Assembly: GCF_022568835.1 (NCBI RefSeq)
Contig: NZ_JAKZHV010000004.1
Coordinates: 1 to 64,000 of the forward strand
Direction: 5' to 3'
DNA length: 64,000 nt
Source: Arsenicicoccus piscis
GTDB lineage: Bacteria > Actinomycetota > Actinomycetes > Actinomycetales > Dermatophilaceae
The notes under the pieces were generated by a model. It did not search any database and was not told the origin of the DNA. It saw only the letters and a list, made by a program, of their open reading frames with translations. Shown piece after piece: positions 46,145 through 56,118 of this stretch. Both the position numbers and the translations under genes were made by a program. Position 1 is the first letter of the stretch. Each line of letters begins with the position of its first letter.

Positions 46145-47593
46145 ATGCCCCAGACGCTCGCCGCCGCCGCACCGGTTGCCGACGCCCCCGTGGGCGGGTC
46201 GCTGCTGGTTGCTGTGGCGGCAGCGATGTCGGACGAGGCCATCATCGGGTTCGAGGACTGCCTGACCTTGGTCGACGCCCTGGTTGCGCTGGACCGTGAG
46301 GGAGCCGCCGCGCTCCCCGTCCACGGGCGCGACGTCGCCGACGTGCTGGTGCTGACCCAGCAGAGCATCGCCTTCCTGACCACGCTGCAGGCGGCCGCAG
46401 TGCAGGTGCTGACCGCGGCCACAGCCGAGCAGAAGGTCGGCGACCGCTACGGTCCAGACCACGACCCGTCGCCAGCCGCGCTCGGTCGCATCGAGGGCCG
46501 GGCTCGACGGGCCGTCCTGGACGAGGCGGTAGCCACGTTGGGCTGGGATCCGGATCGGCGGGCCCTGATGAACCGGCTCGCCAACGGTGCTGCTGAGCGC
46601 ACCCAGGTGGCGGCACGGCTGCTCGGCGAGGGCGTGCTCACCCCCGAGATGGTGCGCGTGCTGACCTCTCGGCGCTCCGAGCACCTCACCGACCCGCAGC
46701 TGGCGTGGCTGACCCGCCACGTCGCCGGCCTGACGCACCCCTGCGCCCCAGAGCTCGCCGCTGCTGCTGCCGGGACGCCTGCGGATGCAGCGCCTGGTGG
46801 CGTCCCCTTCCGACGCTGCGGTGCGCGGGCCGTTCTGCGGGCTCGCGCGGCGCAAGCGCGACGCGAGGCTTTGGTCGAGGCAACCGGCTGGACCGTGGGG
46901 GACTGGGTCGACCCTGAGCTACCTGCCCTGTCCTGGGTGGTGTTTCGCGACCGGTTCGACCAGGGACTCGCCTGGCTGCTGGACGAGGACCCCGACGTAG
47001 GGGACCGGGAGCAGGCCATGGCGGAGCGACGCGTGTCTTCACGGTTGCACCCGGACGGCACCGGCGAGGTCAACGTCACCGGTGATGCTGCCGCGGTAGC
47101 CGCCGCCCACAACCGGATCCACCAGATGGCCCGCCGCGCCCGCCAGCTCGGCGATCCCCGGACGATGGGCCAGCTCGGCGCCGACCTCGCTCTCGGGCTG
47201 CTGCTGCATGGCCATCACCCCAACCACCCTGACCACCCGGTGTCCTGCCATGGCGACCCCAGCCGCCCCGCCGAGACCAACAGCGACGCCCCCGTGCGTG
47301 CAGGCTCGGCCGGGGCTGACGCGGGCAGCGACACCTCCGCGGCTGGCGCGGGTAGCGACATCTGCGCGGCTGGCGCGGGTAGCGACATCTGCGCGGCTGC
47401 CGATCCATGCAGCGGTGCTCGGAGCAGCGACACCCCCATGCGTGCAGGCTCGGCCGCGGCCGACGGGGCAACGACAGCGATGTCCCCAGGTGTGCAGACG
47501 CGACGAGCGCCGATGCGAGGAGCCACAGCCACGTCCCCACGGGTGTCGCCGCGACCGGTGCGGATGCGGGCATCGACAGCGACGCTCCCATAG
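46145..47593 (+). CDS. DUF222 half of a broken DUF222-HNH endonuclease gene
   Basis: 482 aa in this frame. Residues 1-350 are the DUF222 (13E12-repeat) domain, including LADGLLTPEMVRVL-like GVLTPEMVRVLTSRR and LSWVVFRDRFDQGLAWLLDED. After LGLLLHGHH the frame enters a low-complexity Ala/Gly/Ser/Asp linker with a 27-bp repeat (47318-47398). Near 47470, at a GGGG run, good coding sequence shifts to the +2 frame, and a stop ends this frame at 47593. Its HNH half is encoded from 47760. Start uncertain: ATG 46145 or GTG 46097. Confidence 0.75.
   Translation: MPQTLAAAAPVADAPVGGSLLVAVAAAMSDEAIIGFEDCLTLVDALVALDREGAAALPVHGRDVADVLVLTQQSIAFLTTLQAAAVQVLTAATAEQKVGDRYGPDHDPSPAALGRIEGRARRAVLDEAVATLGWDPDRRALMNRLANGAAERTQVAARLLGEGVLTPEMVRVLTSRRSEHLTDPQLAWLTRHVAGLTHPCAPELAAAAAGTPADAAPGGVPFRRCGARAVLRARAAQARREALVEATGWTVGDWVDPELPALSWVVFRDRFDQGLAWLLDEDPDVGDREQAMAERRVSSRLHPDGTGEVNVTGDAAAVAAAHNRIHQMARRARQLGDPRTMGQLGADLALGLLLHGHHPNHPDHPVSCHGDPSRPAETNSDAPVRAGSAGADAGSDTSAAGAGSDICAAGAGSDICAAADPCSGARSSDTPMRAGSAAADGATTAMSPGVQTRRAPMRGATATSPRVSPRPVRMRASTATLP
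47318..47398 (+). repeat. 27-bp tandem repeat in the HNH gene linker
   Basis: Two identical 27-bp units (47345-47371 and 47372-47398, starting GGCGCGGGTAGCGACATC) follow one diverged unit (47318-47344). They encode AGSDICAAG-type repeats. Confidence 0.85.
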
Positions 47594-47759
47594 ATGCCGA
47601 CCCGCTGCTGCCGTATCCCGATCTGGCGGACCACCTTGCGGCTCAACCGAGCTCGTCCTCCCGGGTGACCTGATCGGGCCTCGCCCCTTCACACCGAGCG
47701 ACCTCCCACCGAGCGACCTCTCACCCAGCGACCCGACGCCACCCTAGCCAGACCGTGCC

Positions 47760-49049
47760 GTGCCGGCCCCCAGCACGGTGGGTGAGGAGTTGCTGAACGG
47801 CTTCGACGGCGTACGTCCGGTCATGGCCATCCTGAACATCACCGTGTCCCTGGAGACGCTCCTCGGGACCTCGTCCCTGCCGGCCCGACTGGACGGCGGA
47901 CCGGTGCGGGGCTACCTGACCGCGGCCCAGGTGCGGGCCGTCGCGCTCGCAGGCGGTGGGATCTGGCGTCGGATCGTGACGGACCCCGTCAGCGGGGTCG
48001 CGCTGAACACGCCCGTGCGCTCCTACCAGCCCGGCCGCGCCATGCGGGACCACCTCGCGGTGCTGGACAACGGCTGCCGGGCCCCGGGGTGCCTGCGCCA
48101 TCACGACCTGCAGCTCGATCACGTATGGCCGCACAGCGAGGGCGGCCCGACCATGGGCGACAACCTGCACACGCTGGACGCGAACCATCACCACCACAAG
48201 ACCGAAGGCCTGTGGCACGTCACCCCGGTCCATGTCGACGGTCCGCGCTCTGGCGGACAGGCTGCCGACGACCCCAGCCATGTCGGGCCTAGCGTCGACG
48301 TCCCGACCACCGCCGGGCCTAACGCCGGGCCCACGGCCGACACCCAGGGGCCTGCCAGCCGAGCCGCCGGCGGGCCGATCACTGCTGGGCCCACCGCCGA
48401 CGAGCCGACCCCTGTCGTGGCTACTCCCGTGGACCCGGACCCGGCAGCACCAGGCCATGCAGATCCTGGCGGCCATGATTCGGTGAGCTCCGTGCTCGAC
48501 GCCCTTGTCGATGGCCGGACCGACTGGCCGGAGCGGCACCTGCGCTGGACCCTGCCGACGGGTCGGACGGTCGTTACCAGGCCAACCCCGTACCCCCGAC
48601 CCGAGCATCTGTGCCCTCCGCCGCCTGGCCACGTGGCGCGCGACGCCGAGCTGGACCGCTGGTACGAAGGTCTCCTCGGCGGGCTCGACGGCCTGGACAG
48701 CGTCCGCGCCACTCCCCGGTTGCCCTACACGCACTGGCACCCGACCGCGCCTGGCACCACGGGACCAGCCTTCGGACGACTCCCGCAACCTGCAGCAGGC
48801 CAACCTGCACCCGGCCAATCTGCAGCTGGGCAACCTGCTCTCGGGCAACCGTCACAGGGACAACCCTCAGCTGAGCAACACGCACCTGGGCAACCTGAGG
48901 CTGGGCAGCTGGCACCGGGGCAGCCTGCACCTGGACGACCTGCATCTGGACCGCCTGCTGCCCGGCAACCAGAGACTCGGCGACCTCTAGCCGAAGGACC
49001 TCCAGCACCACGACCGGTGGAGCCGGGGGACCACCGGCCGCCGTTCTGA
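47760..49049 (+). CDS. HNH half of a broken DUF222-HNH endonuclease gene
   Basis: 429 aa open frame. Residues 4-100 continue the DUF222 family fold (LLNGFDGVRPVMAILNITVSLETLLG, GYLTAAQVRAVAL, IWRRIVTDPVSG). The HNH nuclease motif is at about 110-150: CRAPGCLRHHDLQLDHVWP, GGPTMGDNLHTL and HHHHKTEG, with the catalytic His and Asn kept. A Pro/Ala linker and fourteen 15-bp repeats (GQPAP-type) come before the C-terminal DHRPPF. An in-frame TAG at 47745-47747 cuts it from the linker. It probably is one pseudogene with the preceding ORF. Confidence 0.7.
   Translation: MPAPSTVGEELLNGFDGVRPVMAILNITVSLETLLGTSSLPARLDGGPVRGYLTAAQVRAVALAGGGIWRRIVTDPVSGVALNTPVRSYQPGRAMRDHLAVLDNGCRAPGCLRHHDLQLDHVWPHSEGGPTMGDNLHTLDANHHHHKTEGLWHVTPVHVDGPRSGGQAADDPSHVGPSVDVPTTAGPNAGPTADTQGPASRAAGGPITAGPTADEPTPVVATPVDPDPAAPGHADPGGHDSVSSVLDALVDGRTDWPERHLRWTLPTGRTVVTRPTPYPRPEHLCPPPPGHVARDAELDRWYEGLLGGLDGLDSVRATPRLPYTHWHPTAPGTTGPAFGRLPQPAAGQPAPGQSAAGQPALGQPSQGQPSAEQHAPGQPEAGQLAPGQPAPGRPASGPPAARQPETRRPLAEGPPAPRPVEPGDHRPPF
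48783..48992 (+). repeat. Fourteen 15-bp degenerate tandem units
   Basis: Units such as GGCCAACCTGCACCC repeat every 15 bp. In the HNH frame they encode GQPAP-like pentads with poor third-position GC; in the +1 frame they encode A/G-N-L-x-x pentads with the GC pattern normal for genes here. Confidence 0.8.
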
Positions 49050-49285
49050 TGGGCGGCGCGTGGAGACCAGGCCACAGCTCGGGTGTCGAGGGACGGCGCA
49101 GAGGGACGGCGAGCAGGCCGGTACCTCAGGCCCGAGGGCGCCGCCACCAGGACAAAAGCCCCCGTCAGCCGGTCAGGCGTCCCGTCAGGAGGCCAGGCGC
49201 TCCCTCCGCAGGGCGGCCGCTCCTTCAGCAGGGCGGGCGCGACGTCAGCCGAGCCGGCAGCCGTCAACCGCGGGCAGGCGCTCCG
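49050..49285. other. Gap with degenerate GC-rich repeats
   Basis: No credible gene. Short degenerate units like CAGGCGCTCC and CAGCAGGGCGG recur, perhaps remains of the neighbouring repeat tract. No clear terminator. Confidence 0.4.
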
Positions 49286-49585
49286 TCAACCGGGCAGGTG
49301 CGTCGCGTCAGCCTCGGAGGCGCCGGCGCCGGGGCCGCTTCGGGGGTCGGGGTCGCCGGTGGGGCGCGGGCGGCGCTCGGGCTGCGCCCGCCCGGAGGTA
49401 GACCCTGGCGGGGCTCCGTCCATCAGCGCGGCGGTGCTGGGGTCGAGTCGGCCTTCGACCGACGCGTCGGCGTCGAGGTTGTCGTCGGTCGGCCGTGGCT
49501 CGTGGGCCGACCGACCGGTGGGTCGCGGGCCGGTGACGCCGAGACGGTGCAACCGGTCGAGCAACATCTTGCTGAGCAGGGCCAT
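49286..49585 (-). CDS. Small protein coupled to the oxidoreductase gene
   Basis: 99 aa. The ATG (49583-49585) overlaps the stop of the large upstream gene as TGATG, and third codon positions are strongly G/C. A short amphipathic N-terminus (MALLSKMLLDRLHRLGV) is followed by a Pro/Gly/Asp-rich disordered remainder. No known family. The overlap and codon use are the evidence for a real gene; function unknown. Confidence 0.45.
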   Translation of the reverse strand: MALLSKMLLDRLHRLGVTGPRPTGRSAHEPRPTDDNLDADASVEGRLDPSTAALMDGAPPGSTSGRAQPERRPRPTGDPDPRSGPGAGASEADATHLPG

Positions 49586-52500
49586 CAGGGAGCACCTTTC
49601 GAGAGCGGAAGGTCTACGCGGTCGCGGCTGGCGTCGGTGAGCCGAGCCCGCAACCGGGTCAGCTGCTCCTTGTAGGTCTTCACATTGTCCAGCTTGACGT
49701 CGTCGTAGCCGCGTACCACGTCGGGCAGCTGGGCGAGCTCGAGCGCGACGGCGTGGTTCGACTCACCCACGCGCGCCGCGAGCTCGTCGACCAACGCCTC
49801 GAACTCGGCCAGCAGCTCGCGCTCGACGACGCGCACGTGGTCGCGGCCGAACGGGTCGAAACGAGTGCCGCGCAACCGCTTCATCGGCGCGAGGGTGGCG
49901 AACAGGGCGTCACCGACCCGGTCGGGCACGGCGATCTTCTTGTGCAGGCCGAGCGACTTCATCATCGGCGGCTGCAGCATGAACCGGTAGCGCGCGTCCG
50001 GGCCGAAGCGCTCGATCACCTCGGCCTTGAGGGCGGGGTCGCGGTGCAACCGGGCGACCTCGTACTCGTCCTTGTAGGCCATCAGCTTGTAGAGCGAGAA
50101 CGCTACGGCCTCAGCGACATCCGTGCGGCCGCCAGCGCGCGACACCTCGGCGACCCGGACCTGCTCCACCCGCAGCGCGTAGCGCCGGGCGTAGGCCACG
50201 TCCTGGTAGGCGATCAGCATCGGCACCCGGGACAGCACGATCCGCTCCAGCTCGGAGCCGTGCTCGGCACGAACGATGCTCGCGATCCACGACTCGGTCG
50301 GAGTCGGTTGCGGCGCAACGGTCTTCGGTCGTAGCTCAGTGAGCAGCTGGGCGAGCGCAGCCTCGTCGGACAGGAGCTGGCGGCCGCGTCGGAAGGCCTG
50401 GAGGTTGGTGTCGACCTGGACGCCGTTGAGCGTGATGGCGGCCTCGATCGACTCTGCGTCGAGGGGCAGCGCACCCGCCTGATAGGCCGCGCCGACGAGC
50501 AGGATGTTGGCGGTCTGGTCGCTGCCGAAGAGCTGCTCGGCGATGCCCGGGGAGTCGACCGCGAGGCTCGACCCGGGGCGAGACGCCGAAGCGATCCGCT
50601 CGAGCAGCCCTGCGGGGTCAGGGAACTCGACGTGCGTGTCCACGACCATCTGCCCGGTCGGCACCTGCGCGGTGGAGGTGACAGACACCGTGCGCTCGGG
50701 GTCGGCGACGACCAGGTTGGCCTGCTGCGCCCCGGCCAGCATGTCGCACGCCAGGTAGAGGTCGCAGTCGGCGACGGTGAGCTTGTTGGCCTGGTCGACC
50801 GGTGCGGTGGTGATGCGCAGGTCGGAGATGACGGGGCCACCCTTCTGCGCCAGGCCGGTCTGGTCCAGGCCGCGGACGAACCGACCCTCCAGCAGCGCCG
50901 CAACGGCGAGCGTCTGGGCGACGGTGACGACACCCGTGCCGCCGATCCCGCTGATGCGGAAGGTGAATTCGTCTGCAGGGACGATGAGCTCGGGCTCGGG
51001 CAGGTCCTCCGGCCGTAGCTCCGGCACGTTCGGTCGGCTCCCGGCGGAGCCACCACCCGAAGCACCCGTCGTCACCGTCACGAACGACGGGCAGTTCCCC
51101 TGCAGGCACGAGTAGTCGAGGTTGCACGAGGGCTGGTGGATCTGGGTCTTGCGACCGAGCTCGCTGCTGACGGGGTGCACGGAGAGGCAGTTCGACGCGG
51201 CGCCGCAGTCCCCGCAACCCTCGCAGACCGCCTCGTTGATCAGCACACGGGTGCGCGGCTCCTCGAGGGTGCCGCGCTTGCGGCGGCGCCGCTTCTCGGT
51301 GGCGCACTCCTGGTCGTGGATCAGCACGGTCACACCCGGCACGGCACCGAGCGTCTTGGTGGCCTCGGCGAATCGTGAACGGTCCCAGAGGTCTACGCCT
51401 CGGGGGAGGGGAGCGCGCGCGTAGCGAGCGGTGTCCTCGGTGGTGACGATGACGCGTGCCACGCCCTCCGCGAGCAGCTCGCGACACAGGTCGGGGACGC
51501 CGCGGATGCCGATCGCGGGCTGCGCGCCGGTCATGGCGACATGGTCGTTGTAGAGCAGCTTGTAGGTGATGTTGACGCCGGACGCCACGGCGGCGCGGAT
51601 GGCGAGGATGCCCGAGTGGGCGTAGGTGCCGTCGCCGATGTTCTGGATGAAGTGGTCGAGGTCGCAGAACGGTGACGCACCGATCCACTGCGCGCCCTCG
51701 TTGCCCATCGCGGTGAGCCCGAGGATGTCGCCGACGTCGTCGGGGCGCATGAAGACCGCGAGCACGTGGCAGCCGGTGCCGGCCCCGACGACCGTGCCCG
51801 GTTCTACGGCGGCGACGGAGGTGTTGTGCGGGCAGCCGCTGCAGAAGTACGGGGACCGCGCGAGGGGCAGCGCCGGTCGCGTCGTGGGCCGGGTAACCCG
51901 CTCCAGCCGCCGCTGCATGTCGGGGAGGTCGTCGAGACGGCCGAGCCGCTCGGCGACCAGCCGCGCGATCGACGCGGTGTCGAGCTCGGCGTGCAGCGGC
52001 ACCAGCGGGCGGCCCTGCTCGTCGAGCTTGCCGAGCACGAGCGGCCGGTCCGCCAGCGCGTAGAGCTCGTCCTTGACGAACAGCTCGATGAAGGGCCGCT
52101 TGTCCTCGAGCACCAGGATCTCCGACAGGCCCCGCGCGAACGAGCGGACGACGGTGCCGTCGAGCGGGTAGGGCATCCGCAGCTGCAGCAGGCGGACGCC
52201 GAGGCGACGCAGCTCGTCGTCGTCGATGCCGAGCTCGCGCAGCGTCTGCCGGAGCTCGTAGTACGTCTTGCCGGAGGAGATGATGCCGATCCGGTCCCGT
52301 TCGGTGGAGACCGTGACGCGGTTGAGGTCGTTGGCACGGGCGTAGGCGAGGGCCGCCTCGATCCGCCCGTAGATCTGGGAGTGCTCCATCCCCATGACGC
52401 TGCCGCCGTAGAGGTGCATGGAGGGCTGGTGGACGTAGGGCTTGCCGTCCAGCTCGATGTCGACCATCACCGGCCGCACCCGGTCGGGCGACACGAACGC

Positions 52501-53139
52501 CGAGCCCGACCCGTCCGCCACCGTCGTGGACATCTTGACGGCGACCCACAGGCCGCTGCTGCGGGAGAGGGCCACGGCGTGGGACACCGAGGTCGAGGAC
52601 CTCCTGGACGTCGCCGGGGTAGATGATCGGCATCATCACGGCCGCGGCGGCAAGCTCGCTGGCACCCGGGGTCGGGGAGGACTTGGCGGTGGGGTCGTCC
52701 CCGACGAGGCGAGCGCCCCGCCGGTGCGGTGGGTGCCCATCAGGTTGGCCTGACGCAGCGCGTCGAGCGCCCGGTCGAAGCCGTTGGCCTTGCCGTACCA
52801 GAGCCCGAGGACCCCGTCGTAGCGCGGTCCCGGCAGTCGCTGGGTCAGCTGGCTCCCGGCCACGGCTGTCGCGCCGAGCTCCTCGTTGACGCCCATCTGG
52901 TGCACGACGTGGTGCTCGGCGAGCAGCCGGCGCCGGCGCTGCAGCTCCAGGTCGTAGCCGCCGAGCGGCGATCCGGGGTAGCCGGAGATGAACGTGGCCG
53001 TGCTCAGACCGTTCGCCAGATCGAGTCGACGTTGGACCAGCGGTAGCCGGACCAGCGCCTGGACACCGGTGAGGTGGATCATCCCCTCGTCGACGGTGAA
53101 CTTGTCCTCCAGCGAAAGCGGCAGGGTTCCCGAGGTCAT
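49585..53139 (-). pseudogene. Indolepyruvate ferredoxin oxidoreductase (fused), with two compensating frameshifts
   Basis: About 1,184 codons from ATG 53139 (after GAGAGGA). It is an IorA-IorB fusion: an N-terminal pyrimidine/TPP region with FISGYPGSPLGGYD, an Fe-S segment CEGCGDCGAASNC...CLQGNCP, and a C-terminal gamma-type domain GIGGTGVVTVAQTL. It would decarboxylate aryl- or branched-chain 2-oxo acids to acyl-CoA with ferredoxin. A segment of about 120 nt (about 52588-52708; LVGDDPTAKSS... to EVLDLG) lies in another frame, and the main frame has a TGA at 52636-52638. Both flanks share one frame. Either a sequence error or a recent mutation pair. Confidence 0.85.
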
Positions 53140-53267
53140 CGTGGTCCTCTCGCTCCCGTGCGCCGGCGGCGTTGCCGGCGTCACGTCCCCGCATCGTGGG
53201 CCACCGGCCGGTCTGCGTGCAAGGCGCCGGTAGAGCCGGCTGCCAGCCGTGCGTGAGTGCGAGGTGG

Positions 53268-54488
53268 TCAGCGCGGGCCCTGCAGCTGGAACCGCATGCC
53301 GCGCTCGAGCTGGCCGAGGATGTTCTCGACGGCGGCAAGGATCGAGCCGCGCAGCATCCACAGCGACGTGTCGGCCCGCGCGTCGACGAACATCAGCTCG
53401 GTCAGGATCGCCTGGGTCTCCTTGAGGATCTCGACGTTCTCGGCGAGCAGCTCCTCGGTCTGCGGGGACTCGCCGGTGACCTGGGCGTCGACCACCACGG
53501 CGTAGGCCTCGACCGATGCGGCCACGTCGGACAGGACCACCGCGAAGGCCGCCCGAACGTCCTCGCCGTAGGAGTCATCCCGTAGACCGTCCCCTGCGTC
53601 GGGTGCCTCCGCCCGGATTACGCCGAACAGGGAGCGCACGCCGAGGGCGACCAGCTCGAGGGTGGCGAGGCCCTCGCGCAGCCGCGGCGCCAGGTCGGCC
53701 CGGCCGATGGCTCGGGCGTTGAGGCGACGGGCGTCGACGAGGTGGTCGATGGCTGCGTCGGCGGCCGCGATCTGCGCGGTCGCGGCGCGGGCCTGGCCCA
53801 TCCACTCCTCGGCCCGCTCGGCCGTGATGGGTTGAGTGGCGATCGACTCCTCGGCGTCGCGCAGCGCCTCGCAGATGGTCGCGGACACCCGGCGCACCGC
53901 CGTGGCCGCGGGCCGCTCCGGGACCGACGGCGGCAGCAGCAGGGTGAAGGCGATGCCGACGCCGGCACCGATGAAGGTGGTGAGGATGCGGGTCTCGACG
54001 GCGATCTCGTGGCCGTGGGCCTGCAGCAGCAGCATCGCCGAGATGGGGGTCTCCAGGCTCTGGTCGCCGAGGTGCAGGATCTTCGCGAGCAGCAGCGAGG
54101 CAGCCACCGCGAGCCCGAGGGTCCACCAGGCGAGGCCCCACCAGGACGAGACCACGACGGCTACGGTGACGCCGGTGAGGACCGCGCCGACGCGCACCAT
54201 GCCCATCTTCAGCGTGGACACGCCCGACGCCTGCACGACGAGCAGCGCGGTCAGGGCGCCGGTGAGGTCGAGGTTGCCCTCGGTGAACGCCACCGTCAGC
54301 AGGTAGGCGATCACCGAGGCCGTGGTCAGCCGCGCGATGTGCGCGAGGCTCGGCCGCAGCCGGCCGGGCACGTCGCGCCAGCGGCGGGGGTGCGTCGGCC
54401 ACAACCGGTGCACGAGCGCGCCGAGGAGGGCTACCGGTCTCGCCTGGCCCCGCCCCCGCACCTCGCCGGGTTCGTCCAGAAGGCTCAC
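53268..54488 (-). CDS. FUSC/ArAE-type membrane protein
   Basis: 406 aa. About six hydrophobic helices in residues 45-190 (IARLTTASVIAYLLTV, LTGALTALLVVQA, ISAMLLLQAHGHEIAVETRILTTFIGAGVGIAF) are followed by a long helical cytoplasmic domain. This is the aromatic-acid exporter/FUSC pattern; substrate unknown. The GTG at 54488 is preferred because the sequence upstream is not family-like and CACGAT ends 6 nt before it. Confidence 0.82.
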   Translation of the reverse strand: MSLLDEPGEVRGRGQARPVALLGALVHRLWPTHPRRWRDVPGRLRPSLAHIARLTTASVIAYLLTVAFTEGNLDLTGALTALLVVQASGVSTLKMGMVRVGAVLTGVTVAVVVSSWWGLAWWTLGLAVAASLLLAKILHLGDQSLETPISAMLLLQAHGHEIAVETRILTTFIGAGVGIAFTLLLPPSVPERPAATAVRRVSATICEALRDAEESIATQPITAERAEEWMGQARAATAQIAAADAAIDHLVDARRLNARAIGRADLAPRLREGLATLELVALGVRSLFGVIRAEAPDAGDGLRDDSYGEDVRAAFAVVLSDVAASVEAYAVVVDAQVTGESPQTEELLAENVEILKETQAILTELMFVDARADTSLWMLRGSILAAVENILGQLERGMRFQLQGPR

Positions 54489-54505
54489 GACCCCATCGTG
54501 CCGTG

Positions 54506-56023
54506 TCAGCGGCTGCTCATGCTCCCGGTCTCCATGAAACGCTGGTGGAACGAGAAGGCCTCGCCCAGCAGGTGCGGGGTCTGCTGGCCCCACGCGCCCG
54601 CGCAGGCGCGGTCGAAGTAGTCCTGCAGCAGCGGCCGGAAGTCGGGGTGGGCGCAGTGGTCGATGATCTGCTGGGCGCGCTTGCGGGGAGCCAGGCCGCG
54701 TAGGTCGGCCAGCCCCTGCTCGGTGATCATCACCATCACGTCGTGCTCGGTGTGGTCCACGTGGCTGACCATCGGCACGATGCACGACAGCGCCCCGCCC
54801 TTGGCGGTCGACGGCGTGACGAAGGTGGTGAGGTAGCCGTGGTGGGTGAAGTCGGCGGACCCGCCGATGCCGTTCTGGATCCGGGACCCGATGACGTGGG
54901 TCGAGTTGACGTTGCCGTAGAGGTCGGCCTCGATCAGCCCGTTGCACGAGATGACCCCGAGCCGGCGTACCACCTCGGGGTGGTTGGAGATCGACTGCGG
55001 GCGCATCACGACCTTGTCGAGGTAGTCGACGACGTCGCGGTTGAAGCGCTCGACGCCCTCGGGGCTGAGCGACAGTGCGGTGCACGAGGCCACCGAGAAG
55101 GTGCCGTCGTCGATCAGGTCGAGCATGCCGTCCTGGAGCACCTCGGTGTAGGCCCCGAGACCCTTGCCGGCCCACGGCGAGGTGTGCAACCCGTCGAGGA
55201 CGGCGTTGGCGATGTTGCCGACGCCGGACTGCAGCGGGAGCAGCTTCTTGGGCAGCCGGCCCTTCTTGACCTCGTGCTTGAGGAAGTCGATGAAGTGCGA
55301 CGCGATGGCCCGCGACGTGTCGTCGATCGGCTTGAACGGCGAGTTGCGGTCGGGGGCGTCGGTCTCGACGACGGCGACGACCTTGCTCGTGTCGATTTCG
55401 AAGTAGGGCGTGCCGATCCGGTCGCCGGGGTGCAGGATCGGCACCGGGTGGCGGTTGGGGATGGTCTCGTTGCGCCAGATGTCGTGGACGCCCTCGATCT
55501 CGGCGGGCTGCCAGGCGTTGACCTCGAGGATGATCTTGTCGGCCTTGTCCAGGTAGGTGCGGTTGCAGCCGACCGACGCCGACGGCACGAGCCGCCCGCC
55601 CGGGGTGATCGCGGTGACCTCGACGACCGCGAAGTCGAGCCGGCCCATGAAGCCGTGCTCGACGTACTGGTTGAGGTGGGAGAGGTGGATGTCGACGTAG
55701 TCGATGTCGCCGCTGTTGATCTTGGCGCGCGTGACCGGGTCGGACTGGTAGGGCACGCGGGTCGAGATGCCGTCGACCTCGGCGAGCGCGCCGTCCAGCT
55801 CGGGGGCCGTCGAGGCGCCCGTCCAGACGCCGATCCGGAACTCCTCGCCGCGGTCGTGGGCGGCCTTGATCCGCCCGGCCAGGGCGCGGGGCACGTCCTT
55901 GGGGTAGCCCGCACCGGTGAAGCCGGAGAACCCGACGTTGTCGCCGTGGTGGATCATCGCGGCGGCGTCCGCGCCCGACATCACCTTCTGGGCCAGTCCG
56001 GCGTGGTGGATCCGGCTGCTCAT
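54506..56023 (-). CDS. Acetyl-CoA hydrolase/transferase, succinate CoA-transferase type
   Basis: 505 aa. Family segments NVGFSGFTGAGYPKDVP, ATSASVGCNRTYLDKADKIILEVN-like PSASVGCNRTYLDKAD, LQSGVGNIANAVLDGL and ITEQGLADLRGLAPRKRA are present; GVGNIANAV and the upstream EVTAITPGG region include the CoA-site residues. It probably exchanges CoA between succinate and acetate or propionate. The ATG at 56023 is 6 nt after AAGGA-like bases. Divergent from aroQ. Confidence 0.9.
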   Translation of the reverse strand: MSSRIHHAGLAQKVMSGADAAAMIHHGDNVGFSGFTGAGYPKDVPRALAGRIKAAHDRGEEFRIGVWTGASTAPELDGALAEVDGISTRVPYQSDPVTRAKINSGDIDYVDIHLSHLNQYVEHGFMGRLDFAVVEVTAITPGGRLVPSASVGCNRTYLDKADKIILEVNAWQPAEIEGVHDIWRNETIPNRHPVPILHPGDRIGTPYFEIDTSKVVAVVETDAPDRNSPFKPIDDTSRAIASHFIDFLKHEVKKGRLPKKLLPLQSGVGNIANAVLDGLHTSPWAGKGLGAYTEVLQDGMLDLIDDGTFSVASCTALSLSPEGVERFNRDVVDYLDKVVMRPQSISNHPEVVRRLGVISCNGLIEADLYGNVNSTHVIGSRIQNGIGGSADFTHHGYLTTFVTPSTAKGGALSCIVPMVSHVDHTEHDVMVMITEQGLADLRGLAPRKRAQQIIDHCAHPDFRPLLQDYFDRACAGAWGQQTPHLLGEAFSFHQRFMETGSMSSR

Positions 56024-56106
56024 CCTTGCTCCTTCGTGCGGTGGGCCGTATCTCGGCTGTCCTGCTCCCAGCGTAGGAGGCCCGGTCGCGCGCGATGCCC
56101 CCGGGG

Positions 56107-56112
56107 TACCCT
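56107..56112 (+). promoter_or_regulatory. Leaderless -10 of aroQ
   Basis: TACCCT followed by 6 nt and GTG 56119. Confidence 0.5.
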
Positions 56113-56118
56113 GGGCCG

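Noticed and set aside
45677..46145. Integration site of a mobile element at the tRNA-Thr gene
   Set aside because: No repeat of the tRNA 3' end, no integrase and no phage genes; the HNH gene alone is of a chromosomal family.
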